Assembly (NCBI RefSeq): GCF_001720585.1
Contig: NZ_MABH01000111.1
Span: 1 to 57,610, forward strand
Origin: Cereibacter johrii
Lineage (GTDB): Bacteria; Pseudomonadota; Alphaproteobacteria; Rhodobacterales; Rhodobacteraceae
DNA length: 57,610 nucleotides
Reading direction: 5' to 3'
The notes under the pieces were generated by a model. That model saw nothing but the letters and a program-made list of their open reading frames with translations, did not search any database and had not been told where the DNA came from. This document shows positions 33,619-41,480 of the stretch, piece after piece. Position numbers and translations under genes: made by a program. Numbering within the stretch: position 1 is the stretch's first letter; each line of letters begins with the position of its first letter.

Positions 33619-33938
33619 GGGGTCCTCGTGCTGCAGCGCGGCTGAGGGCGACCTTATCGCCCCCCGCCGCAGGAGGAAAGGCCGCAGGCCTCCCCTTCAC
33701 GGCGCGGCGAGCCCCTCCGGCAGCCGGCGCAATGCGGTGCGGCGCCAGCCCTGCGGAGGCCAAGCCCCCTCACCGCCATCCTGCGGTCCCGTCGCCCGTG
33801 CGGTCATCTGCGCCCCCGCTCGGAACCCCCCGGGACTGCCGGGGGCGGTGCCCTCGGCGAAGGGCTTAAATCATTGACCTGCATCAAGGAGGGGCTGCAG
33901 GCCTTCGCCTAACCTTCGGCAACCAGAGGAGGTGGCCC
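33619..33938. promoter_or_regulatory. Divergent spacer with FNR-dependent promoter region
   Basis: A 320-base gap. The left two thirds show nothing recognisable. The right end holds an FNR-type box (33874-33887) and the ribosome site AGAGGAGGT of the DksA-like gene. Confidence 0.6.
33874..33887. promoter_or_regulatory. FNR/FnrL-type binding site
   Basis: TTGACCTGCATCAA matches TTGAT-N4-ATCAA with one substitution. If centred at -41.5, transcription would start near 33922, leaving a leader of about 17 bases that contains the ribosome site of the DksA-like gene. Confidence 0.75.
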
Positions 33939-34256
33939 ATGATCGACATTCCCCGTCGCAAGGCCCAGCTCGAGGCGCGGCTGGCCGACCTCGGGGCCCG
34001 TCTCGAAGGGATCGAGGCAGAGCTCGACTCGCACAATTCGCGCGACTGGGAAGAGCTTGCCACCGAACGCGAGACCGAGGAGGTGCTGGAAAGCATGGGA
34101 ACCTCGGGTCAGCAGGAAATCCGCGCGATCACGGCGGCGCTCGCCCGGATCGCCGCGGACGAATATGGCTACTGCGTCAGATGCGGGGCCGAAATCGGCG
34201 AAGCGCGGCTCGATGTGCTGCCCTACACGCCCTTCTGCCGCAAGTGCGCCGGGTGA
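33939..34256 (+). CDS. DksA/TraR-family C4 zinc-finger protein
   Basis: Protein of 105 residues: an N-terminal coiled coil (about 8-70) and a C4 zinc finger with Cys79, Cys82, Cys100 and Cys103 (GYCVRCGAEIG, FCRKC). DksA-like proteins enter the RNA polymerase secondary channel and adjust initiation. The canonical DksA tip acids (DxxDxA) are not evident in the coiled coil, so this is a TraR/short-DksA type. The upstream FNR-type box suggests induction at low oxygen. A 58-residue gene follows after 17 bases. Confidence 0.9.
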   Translation: MIDIPRRKAQLEARLADLGARLEGIEAELDSHNSRDWEELATERETEEVLESMGTSGQQEIRAITAALARIAADEYGYCVRCGAEIGEARLDVLPYTPFCRKCAG

Positions 34257-34273
34257 CCGGCGGAGGAGGATCC

Positions 34274-34450
34274 ATGTCGTTCGAACCTAAACCCGAGACT
34301 GCCCGCAGCCTCCCGCAAGAGGAAGAGGCCGCGCCGCTGGAGAGCCTCGCCCATCTTCTCGCCGAAATGCAGGGGCTTGCTTTGGTGATGCCCGCCGTCG
34401 ACAGGACCGATGCCGAGATCGAGGCCGACTTCGACAACATGCCGGTGTGA
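34274..34450 (+). CDS. Small acidic protein downstream of the DksA-like gene
   Basis: Protein of 58 residues, strongly acidic (QEEEAAPLESLAHLLAEMQG and DRTDAEIEADFDNMPV), with no membrane segment or cysteine. ATG follows GGAGGAGGA, a strong ribosome site, and the gene is 17 bases after the DksA-like gene, so it should share the FNR-type promoter. I do not recognise it. Confidence 0.7.
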   Translation: MSFEPKPETARSLPQEEEAAPLESLAHLLAEMQGLALVMPAVDRTDAEIEADFDNMPV

Positions 34451-34606
34451 TCCGGCCGGGGCTCGCTGTCACACAGGCATCGGCCTGCGGTCATCGCCCG
34501 GAGAGGCCGCAACGTCAGGCACTCGCGGCTCCGGGCCGGGTTCGAGGACGGCACCCGTGAAGCGTCCTCGCTCGGGGAAGGTGCCCTGCGGCCTGCGCAA
34601 GAGGGC

Positions 34607-34822
34607 TCAGCCGAGCAGGATGCCCAGCACCACGCACATGAGCCCCAGCGCCGACACGCCGAGCGCCGCCACATTCAGCACGACCACGCGCTGCAGGCGC
34701 TCGCGCATCGCCGCGTCGTCGAGCCCGGACCGCCGCGCCTGAAGCGCGAGCCAGAAGCACCAGACAAGCCCGCCCACACCGGCGAGCGAGATCAGGGCTC
34801 CGATCCAGATCATCCATTCCAT
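34607..34822 (-). CDS. Small membrane protein
   Basis: Protein of 71 residues with two hydrophobic segments (about 3-26 and 47-70) and a basic/acidic loop (QARRSGLDDAAMRERLQR) between. Start ATG at 34822 follows GGGAG. Unrecognised; the gap on its 3' side (34451-34606) shows nothing identifiable. Confidence 0.7.
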   Translation of the reverse strand: MEWMIWIGALISLAGVGGLVWCFWLALQARRSGLDDAAMRERLQRVVVLNVAALGVSALGLMCVVLGILLG

Positions 34823-34958
34823 GCGCGTCTCCCGCTGACCTGCGCGCGGCCTAGCCCGCCTGCGCGGCCCTGGCAAGGGCGCTCTCCGCCTTCAGCCGCT
34901 TGATCCGGCCCCCCGGCCCGCGATAGGAGGGGCGCCAACGAGACCGAGAGGCAGAGAC

Positions 34959-35213
34959 ATGAGCGACCCGCTGGATTCCTACAACGTCACCGCCGACGAG
35001 CTGCGCCAGTTCATCGAGCGCTACGAGCAGCTCGAGGCCGAGAAGAAGGACGTGACCGAGCAGCAGAAAGAGCTGATGGCGGAAGCCAAGGGCCGCGGCT
35101 ACGACACGAAGGTGATGAAGAAGGTCGTGGCCCTGCGCAAGCGCAAGCCCGACGACATCGCCGAGGAAGAGACGATCCTCGAACTCTACAAATCCGCCCT
35201 CGGGATGGGCTGA
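34959..35213 (+). CDS. gapR: GapR family DNA-binding protein (DUF2312)
   Basis: Nucleoid-associated protein of 84 residues of the alphaproteobacterial GapR/DUF2312 family. The conserved stretch ELRQFIERYEQLEAEKKDV, then GYDTKVMKKVVALRKRK and EETILELYKSALGM are all present. In Caulobacter GapR clamps overtwisted DNA ahead of polymerases and helps replication. Length is standard. Confidence 0.95.
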   Translation: MSDPLDSYNVTADELRQFIERYEQLEAEKKDVTEQQKELMAEAKGRGYDTKVMKKVVALRKRKPDDIAEEETILELYKSALGMG

Positions 35214-35272
35214 GGCCGCGGGACTTGGGCTGAGGCCCCGGACGGCCGCGGGACGCCGCCTCGGATCCGCCC

Positions 35273-35366
35273 CGCGCGGCGAGGCGGCCCCTCTCCGCCG
35301 CAGGCCCCTGTCCAAGGCCCGCACGGCGAGGCGGGCCATCTCCGCTGCGGGTCCCTGTCCGGGGCC
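35273..35366 (+). repeat. Tandem pair of 47-base repeats
   Basis: Two adjacent 47-base units (35273-35319, 35320-35366) match at 39 of 47 positions; each begins CGC(G/A)CGGCGAGGCGG and contains CCCTGTCC. They lie in the 216-base spacer between gapR and the permease gene. Confidence 0.7.
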
Positions 35367-35429
35367 TGCATGCCGATCCGGAGCGCCGGCTTTCTGGACA
35401 GCAAAACCGCATTCCGCTAAGGGGCAGGG

Positions 35430-37103
35430 ATGCTGGACCCCCATCGGACCGATCTGCCTGCCGCACGGGCGGGGCTGCGTCTGCCGCGCCCCGACGGCTG
35501 GTCGCTGGGCGCGATCGCCATCGCGGCGCTCGTCCTCATGCCGATCGTCTCGGTGATCTGGATCGCCTTCCACCCGGTCGAGAACATCTGGCCGCATCTG
35601 CTCTCGTCGGTGCTGCCGCGTTACCTGACGAACACGCTCGTGCTGATGGGGGGCGTTGCGGCGCTGACCGCCATGGTGGGGACGGGGGCGGCCTGGCTCG
35701 TGACCATGTACCGCTTTCCGGGGGCGCGGATCCTCGATCATGCGCTGCTGTTTCCGCTCGCGATCCCGGCCTATATCGGCGCCTATGCGCTGGCGGATTT
35801 CCTCGATTATTCCGGCGCCCTGCAGACGGCTCTGCGCGGTTTCATGGGCTGGCAATCGGCGCGCGACTACTGGTTCCCCGAGGTCCGCTCGCGCGGGGCG
35901 GCGATCCTCGTGCTGTCCTCGGCGCTCTATCCTTATGTCTATCTGCTGGCGCGCGCGGCCTTTCGCGAGCAGTCGGGCGCTTCCTACGAGGTGGCGCGGG
36001 CGCTGGGCAAGGGGCCGTGGGGGCTCTTCCTGCGGGTGGGCCTGCCGCTCGCCCGTCCCGCCATCGCGGCGGGGGTGGCGCTTGCGATGATGGAGACGGT
36101 GGCCGACTTCGGCACGGTCGAGCATTTCGGGGTCCAGACGCTGACGACCGGCATCTTTTCGGTCTGGTTGACAGCCGGCAACGCCGGCGGTGCGGCGCAG
36201 ATCTCGGGCGTGGTGCTGGTGCTGATCTTCCTTCTCGTCGCCCTCGAGCGGGTGGGGCGGCGGAACGCACGCTTCCACCGCATGTCGCGCGGCGCGCGCC
36301 CTATCCAGCCCCTGACGCTCACCCGGGGGCGCGGCTGGATCGCCTGCGGCTTCTGTCTCCTGCCGGTCGTCACGGGCTTCCTGCTGCCGGTCGCGGTGAT
36401 GCTGAACCACGCGCTGCGCAAGCCCGACGCCTGGACCTCGCCGGGCCTTCTGAAGGCGCTCGGCAACACGCTGACCGTGGGCGGGAGTGCCGCGATCCTG
36501 ACGGTGGGGGCCGCGCTCTTTCTCGTCTACGGGGTGCGGCTTGCCGGCCGGGGCCTGCCGCGGCTCGTGCTGCCGCTCACGCTTCTGGGCTATGCCGCGC
36601 CGGGGGCGGTGCTGGCCTTGGGGCTTCTGATCCCGCTGGCGGCCCTCGACCACCGGATCGCGGATGCGATGGCGGCGCTGACCGGGCACGATCCGGGGCT
36701 CCTGCTGACGGGCACGGCGGCGGCGCTGGTGCTGGCCTATATGGTGCGCTTCTTCGGCGTGGCGCAGGGCGCGGTGGATTCGGCCTTCGGGCGGATCTCG
36801 CCCAGCCTGCCGATGGCGGCGCGGTCGCTCGGGCGCAGGCCGGGCTCGGTGCTGGCCTCGGTCTATCTGCCGCTGATGCGCGGCTCGGTCGCGACCGCGT
36901 TGCTCGTGGTCTTCGTCGACTGCGTGAAGGAGCTGCCCGCGACGCTGCTCCTGCGGCCCTTCAACTACAACACGCTCGCCACCCGCGCCCACGAACAGGC
37001 GAGCCTCGAGCGGCTGGGCGAGGCGGCGCCGGCGGCGCTTCTCGTCATGCTGGTGGGGCTTGCGGCGGTGGCGCTGCTGGCACGGGCCAACCGGGCGCGG
37101 TGA
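35430..37103 (+). CDS. FbpB/AfuB-type ABC transporter permease (fused two-domain)
   Basis: Inner-membrane protein of 557 residues made of two tandem permease domains, each with an EAA-type loop (SYEVARALGKGPWGLFLRVG; then MAARSLGRRPGSVLASVYLP). This is the arrangement of Fe(III) permeases. No ATPase gene is adjacent; a binding protein lies convergently about 0.4 kb downstream. Iron is the default guess; other ions or polyamines are possible. Confidence 0.9.
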   Translation: MLDPHRTDLPAARAGLRLPRPDGWSLGAIAIAALVLMPIVSVIWIAFHPVENIWPHLLSSVLPRYLTNTLVLMGGVAALTAMVGTGAAWLVTMYRFPGARILDHALLFPLAIPAYIGAYALADFLDYSGALQTALRGFMGWQSARDYWFPEVRSRGAAILVLSSALYPYVYLLARAAFREQSGASYEVARALGKGPWGLFLRVGLPLARPAIAAGVALAMMETVADFGTVEHFGVQTLTTGIFSVWLTAGNAGGAAQISGVVLVLIFLLVALERVGRRNARFHRMSRGARPIQPLTLTRGRGWIACGFCLLPVVTGFLLPVAVMLNHALRKPDAWTSPGLLKALGNTLTVGGSAAILTVGAALFLVYGVRLAGRGLPRLVLPLTLLGYAAPGAVLALGLLIPLAALDHRIADAMAALTGHDPGLLLTGTAAALVLAYMVRFFGVAQGAVDSAFGRISPSLPMAARSLGRRPGSVLASVYLPLMRGSVATALLVVFVDCVKELPATLLLRPFNYNTLATRAHEQASLERLGEAAPAALLVMLVGLAAVALLARANRAR

Positions 37104-37175
37104 GGCAGGTGCCGCCGTCCCGGCCGGCGGGAAGGACGGTTCGTCCTCATGCCCGATATGCAGAGTCCGCGTGGC

Positions 37176-37367
37176 TCAATCGCAGCGGTGGCGCGTGACC
37201 GATTTCAGCACGAGGCGCGTGGCCTCGGGCGGAATGGCGGCGAGGGCCGCCTCTTCGGTCGGGAATTCGAGCGGGCTGCCATCGGGATAATGCCGGTCGA
37301 ATTCGAGCTTGTCCTGGGCGGTGACCCAGGCGAGGACGTAGGATGTCCTGAGGTCTTCCTGTTCCAT
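37176..37367 (-). CDS. Small conserved-looking hypothetical protein
   Basis: Protein of 63 residues (starts MEQEDLRTSYVLAWVTAQDK, ends LVLKSVTRHRCD), soluble and mildly acidic. Start at 37367 follows GGAGGAG about 8 bases upstream. It is 116 bases downstream of the solute-binding protein gene on the same strand. Not recognised. Confidence 0.7.
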   Translation of the reverse strand: MEQEDLRTSYVLAWVTAQDKLEFDRHYPDGSPLEFPTEEAALAAIPPEATRLVLKSVTRHRCD

Positions 37368-37483
37368 GCTGCACTCCTCCGCACAGGCATTCGACCCCTC
37401 CCGCGATCGAGGGTCAAGGAGCCGGAGGTGCGACCTTTGCGCAAGGGGAAGGCCGCCCGGACCGAAGCCCGGGCGGGCGCGTG

Positions 37484-38560
37484 TCAGCCGGCGAGCCAGG
37501 CGTTGAAACGCTCGTTCAGCTCGGTGTCGTGATCGACCCAGAACTCGTAGTCCGAAGCGAGCGCATTCGTCATGTTCTCGGGGCTCGTGGGCAGGTGCGG
37601 CGCCATCTCGGTCTTGCCGTCCATGAAGGTGCCGACGAGCGGCGCCGAGGATTTGCGCGGCGGGCCGTAGCTGATCCATTCCGCGGCCTTGGCCAGCGGC
37701 TCGGCGCTGGTCGAGAAGGCCACGAAATCCTTGGCGAGCTCGAGGTTCGGCGCGCCCTTCGGGATCACCCAGCCTTCGACCTCGTAGACCTGCCCGTCCC
37801 AGACGATCTCGAACGGCTTGTTCTCGGTGATGGCGGCGTTGAAGATCCGGCCGTTGTAGGCGATGGTCATGGCCACCTCGCCATCCGCCAGCAGCTGCGG
37901 CGGCTGGGCGCCGGCTTCCCACCAGACGATCTGGCTCTTGATCGAATCGAGTTTCTTGAAGGCGCGCTCCACGCCTTCGTCGGTGCGCAGCATGTCATAG
38001 ACCTCGGCCGCCGGCACGCCATCGGCGAGGAGCGCCATTTCGAGGTTCACCTTGGCCGACTTGCGCATCCCGCGCTTGCCCGGGAACTTCTCCAGATCGA
38101 AGAAATCGGCGAGCTTGGCGGGGGCCGCCCCATCGGCGAACTTCGAGGCGTCATAGGCCAGCACGGTCGAGAAGACGTCCGTCGCCACGAAGCAATCGGC
38201 GAGCGAGCCGGGCAGGAAATCCTCTTCGGCGGGGGTGCCGTCGGGCCCGGCCGGCAGGATGGCCGGATCGATCTCCTCGAGCAGTCCCTCATCGCAGAGC
38301 CGGACGGCATCGGCATATTCGACGCTGGCCACGTCGGTGGTGACATTGCCCGATTCGACCTGCGCCTTGATCGGCGTGGCCGGGTTGTCGGTGTCGACAG
38401 ACACCACGCCCACGCCGGTCTTCGCCGTGAACGGCTTGTGGTAGGCCTCGATCTGGCTGGTCGTATAGGCCCCGCCCCAGCCGAGGACGGCAATCTGGTC
38501 CGCCGCAGCGGGCAGGGCGAAGCCTGCCAGGGCCGTGGACAGAAGGATGATGCGCCTCAC
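37484..38560 (-). CDS. ABC transporter substrate-binding protein (PotD/Fbp-like)
   Basis: Periplasmic binding protein of 358 residues. I chose the GTG at 38560 because AGGGGAG precedes it and it starts a clean signal peptide (VRRIILLSTALAGFALPAAA); an upstream ATG would bury that ribosome site. The mature start DQIAVLGWGGAYTTSQ and the body resemble COG0687 binders of polyamines and related compounds. It converges with the FbpB-type permease gene and may be its partner, though the ATPase is missing here. Confidence 0.88.
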   Translation of the reverse strand: MRRIILLSTALAGFALPAAADQIAVLGWGGAYTTSQIEAYHKPFTAKTGVGVVSVDTDNPATPIKAQVESGNVTTDVASVEYADAVRLCDEGLLEEIDPAILPAGPDGTPAEEDFLPGSLADCFVATDVFSTVLAYDASKFADGAAPAKLADFFDLEKFPGKRGMRKSAKVNLEMALLADGVPAAEVYDMLRTDEGVERAFKKLDSIKSQIVWWEAGAQPPQLLADGEVAMTIAYNGRIFNAAITENKPFEIVWDGQVYEVEGWVIPKGAPNLELAKDFVAFSTSAEPLAKAAEWISYGPPRKSSAPLVGTFMDGKTEMAPHLPTSPENMTNALASDYEFWVDHDTELNERFNAWLAG

Positions 38561-39388
38561 TGAATTCTCCCCTGTTGATCTCATGCGGGTTCCGTCCCGC
38601 AGACATGGCCCCGTCCGGTCCGGACGGAGCAGGACGAGGCTACGGGGGCGACTTCCGGGAAGTCAATTGCTTCGGGCGCAGGCCCGCGCCATCGGTGCGT
38701 GACCATCGCGAGAAGTTCGGGCGAAGCGCGGCTGGGCGGCGCGGGCCGTGCCCCGGCAGGGCCGCCGCAAAAATCGGCGTGGGCTAGCCGGGTTTGCCCA
38801 AGGGCCGTGCGGTTTCTGGCTGGTCCGTGGAGGACCCCGACGCGAGGGAGCCGGTCGGTGCGCGGGGCCGCCGCGACCCCGGTCCGGCAAGCGCCTTGCG
38901 AGGCTACGGTATGGATCGATCTCGCAGCGGCTGCCCCTTGGCCTCGGATCCGCGAGACGTGGGCCTCGGGTCCGCTCGCGGGCTGCGACGAAGCACCGCG
39001 GTCCGGCGCCGGGCGGCCGTGGCCGCATCCCACGGGCAGCGGCGCGGGGACGGCCGGGGGCCCATCTTCTCGCGGCACTGTTTCAGGAATGGAAGATTCC
39101 CGTTTCCAATCCGGGGGCTAACGAGGCCGAGTCGACGGTCATTTTACCGCGCTGACATCGAATTTTCTATCGGCGGGATCAATTAGCAAAAACGGATCAA
39201 CCTGAGATGTAAAAAGGGATAGGGAATAAATCTCGTTAGCAGGCGGACCTGTCTAATTGGGCTAGGGGCTGCTTGTTGACAGAAAATAAGCACATTCTTA
39301 AGAATGGGGTGAAATTCGAAAGTAAGTGGACGACGCCCCGAAAGACGCTGCACCTCGACACAAGAACAGCATCGAGAGGGCTTGAACA
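38561..39388. promoter_or_regulatory. Long intergenic region with A+T-rich promoter segment
   Basis: About 0.9 kb without a supported gene. The left part (to about 39110) is GC-rich, with palindromes CCGTCCGG-T-CCGGACGG at 38611-38627 and GACTTC-CGG-GAAGTC at 38650-38664; short frames there overlap on both strands and lack ribosome sites. From about 39120 to 39330 the G+C drops to roughly 45 percent and contains a promoter-like segment for the polysaccharide operon. Confidence 0.6.
39276..39305 (+). promoter_or_regulatory. Candidate sigma-70 promoter with overlapping palindrome
   Basis: A perfect -35 TTGACA (39276-39281) is followed 17 bases later by TAAGAA (39299-39304). The putative -10 lies inside a perfect 12-base palindrome ATTCTTAAGAAT (39294-39305), a candidate operator. 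The leader to the first gene would be about 145 bases. Confidence 0.55.
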
Positions 39389-39457
39389 GTGAAGCAGATG
39401 CCGCGGTGGCATCACGACCGGTTATTGCGCCGGGCGTGCCCGATCGGAGTTTCGTAA
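39389..39457 (+). CDS. Possible 22-residue leader peptide abutting the decarboxylase gene
   Basis: A GTG at 39389, 8 bases after AGAGGG, opens a 22-codon frame (VKQMPRWHHDRLLRRACPIG then VS) that ends with TAA at 39455-39457, directly before the ATG at 39458 with no gap. This looks like a translated leader coupled to the downstream gene. Expression is unproven. Confidence 0.45.
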   Translation: MKQMPRWHHDRLLRRACPIGVS

Positions 39458-40495
39458 ATGGACGGAAGCCTTATTCCGGTCGATGTGACCGGTCGTGATT
39501 CTTTTGCGCCTCGTTTCCGCCGCCGGAAGGTCATTCTCGTTACGGGAGGAGCCGGATTTGTGGGCTCTCATCTCTGCGAGCGGCTGATTGCCGAGGGCCA
39601 TTCGGTCGTCTGTCTCGACAATCTCCTGACCGGCCGCAAACAGAATGTGGCAGGGCTGCTCGACCATCCCCAGTTCCGCTTCCTCGAACAGGACATCCTG
39701 AGCCGGATCGACTGGCAGGGGCCGCTGGACGAGATCTACAACCTCGCCTGTGCGGCCTCTCCGCCGCTTTACCAGCGGGACCCGATCCATACGTTCCGCA
39801 CCTGCACCGAGGGTGTGCTGAACCTGCTGGCGCTGGCGCGCGCCACGGGGGCGCGCATCCTGCAGGCCTCGACCTCCGAGGTCTATGGCGATCCCGAGAT
39901 CTCGCCCCAGCACGAGGGCTACCGCGGCTGCGTCAATACGGTGGGTCCGCGGGCCTGCTACGACGAGGGCAAGCGCGCGGCCGAGACCTTGTTCTGGGAG
40001 TTCGGGGCCCATCAGGGCCTCGAGGTGCGGATCGCGCGGATCTTCAACACCTACGGGCCGCGGATGAGCCCCGAGGATGGCCGGGTCGTGTCGAACTTCA
40101 TCGTTCAGGCGCTGACCCGCAGCGACATCACCCTCTATGGCGACGGGATGCAGACCCGCTCCTTCTGCTATGTGGACGATCTCGTGGCCGGGCTGATGGC
40201 GCTGATGGCGTCGGAGGTGAGCGAGCCGGTCAATCTCGGCAATCCGGGCGAGTTCACGATGCGCGAGCTGGCCGAGATGGTGCTGGCCCAGACCGGCTCT
40301 CCCTCGCGGCTGGTCCATCGGCCGCTGCCGGTCGACGATCCGCGCCAGCGCCGGCCCGACATCTCGCAGGCGGCGCGGCTTCTCGGCTGGGCGCCGACGG
40401 TGCCGCTGGCCGAAGGCATCGCCCGGACCATCCGGCATTTCGCGGGCGAGCCTCAGGTCGCCCGGGCGCGCGAGGCTCTGCTGGACCATGCCTGA
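39458..40495 (+). CDS. UDP-glucuronate decarboxylase (UDP-xylose synthase) family protein
   Basis: Extended SDR of 345 residues. Rossmann motif is GGAGFVG at 30-36; the catalytic set is TSE (139-141), Tyr168 and Lys172 (CYDEGKR). NLACAASPPLYQ and FNTYGPRMSPEDGRVVSNF are hallmarks of UDP-glucuronic acid decarboxylases, which make UDP-xylose. It probably supplies nucleotide sugar for the polysaccharide synthase downstream. It overlaps the epimerase gene by 8 bases. Confidence 0.9.
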   Translation: MDGSLIPVDVTGRDSFAPRFRRRKVILVTGGAGFVGSHLCERLIAEGHSVVCLDNLLTGRKQNVAGLLDHPQFRFLEQDILSRIDWQGPLDEIYNLACAASPPLYQRDPIHTFRTCTEGVLNLLALARATGARILQASTSEVYGDPEISPQHEGYRGCVNTVGPRACYDEGKRAAETLFWEFGAHQGLEVRIARIFNTYGPRMSPEDGRVVSNFIVQALTRSDITLYGDGMQTRSFCYVDDLVAGLMALMASEVSEPVNLGNPGEFTMRELAEMVLAQTGSPSRLVHRPLPVDDPRQRRPDISQAARLLGWAPTVPLAEGIARTIRHFAGEPQVARAREALLDHA

Positions 40496-41480
40496 CACGA
40501 TCCTGGTGACGGGTGGCGCGGGCTTCATCGGCTCGCACACCTGCAAGGCGCTGCGGCGCGCGGGCTATCGCCCGGTGAGCTTCGACAATCTCTCGACTGG
40601 CCATGCCGATGCCGTGCGCTTCGGCCCGCTGGTGCAGGGAGACGTGCGCGACCCGCGGGCCGTCGAGGCCGCGCTGCGCGCCCACGATGCCCGGGCGGTG
40701 ATCCATTTCGCGGCTTCGGCCTATGTGGGCGAGTCCATGGCGGACCCGGCGAAATATTACGACAACAATGTGGGCGGCATGATCGGCCTCGTGCAGGGCT
40801 GCCGCGCCGCGGGCGTCTCGCGCATCGTCTTCTCCTCGAGCTGCGCGACCTACGGGACGCCCGACCGGCTGCCGATCCGCGAGACGACGCCGCAGCGGCC
40901 GATCAATCCCTATGGCCGCACCAAGCTGATCGGCGAGGAGATCCTGCGCGATCTCGCTGTCGAGGGGATGCGCCATGTGGCCTTGCGCTACTTCAACGCG
41001 GCCGGCGCCGACCCGGAGGGCGAGCTCGGCGAACGGCACGATCCCGAGACGCACCTTCTGCCGCTCGCGCTGCGCGCGGCCTCGGGGCAGGACGGGCCGC
41101 TCGCGATCTTCGGCACCGACTATCCGACGCCCGACGGCACCTGCATCCGCGACTATATCCATGTGGCGGATCTGGCCCGGGCCCATGTGCTGGCGCTGGG
41201 TCGGCTGATGGCGGGCGGCGAGAGCCTTGCCGTGAACCTCGGCACGGGCCGCGGCCAGTCGGTGCGCGAGATCGTGGCCGCGATCGAGCGGATCACGGGG
41301 CGCGCGGTGCCGGTCCGGCTCGAGGCGCGGCGCCCGGGCGATCCGGCAGAGCTGGTGGCCGACCCCGCGCTGGCGGCGGCCGAACTCGGCTTCCGCACCC
41401 GGATCTCCGACATCGCATCCATCGTGCGCCATGCCGCGCCCCGGTTCGGACTGGAGCCCGCCCGTGTCGAAGCGGCATGA
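40488..41480 (+). CDS. galE: UDP-glucose 4-epimerase
   Basis: Extended SDR of 330 residues interconverting UDP-glucose and UDP-galactose (in this context perhaps also UDP-xylose and UDP-arabinose). Motifs: TGGAGFIG at 8-15, SSSCATYG at 116-123, Tyr142 and Lys146 (PYGRTK), and YFNAAGADPEGELGERHDPE, all typical of GalE. Second gene of the operon, overlapping its neighbours on both sides. Confidence 0.92.
   Translation: MPDTILVTGGAGFIGSHTCKALRRAGYRPVSFDNLSTGHADAVRFGPLVQGDVRDPRAVEAALRAHDARAVIHFAASAYVGESMADPAKYYDNNVGGMIGLVQGCRAAGVSRIVFSSSCATYGTPDRLPIRETTPQRPINPYGRTKLIGEEILRDLAVEGMRHVALRYFNAAGADPEGELGERHDPETHLLPLALRAASGQDGPLAIFGTDYPTPDGTCIRDYIHVADLARAHVLALGRLMAGGESLAVNLGTGRGQSVREIVAAIERITGRAVPVRLEARRPGDPAELVADPALAAAELGFRTRISDIASIVRHAAPRFGLEPARVEAA

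Noticed and set aside
38581-39186. Several overlapping frames of 120-165 codons on both strands
   Set aside because: They are rich in Arg, Pro and Gly, overlap one another, lack ribosome sites and show no recognisable family, so I treat the stretch as intergenic.
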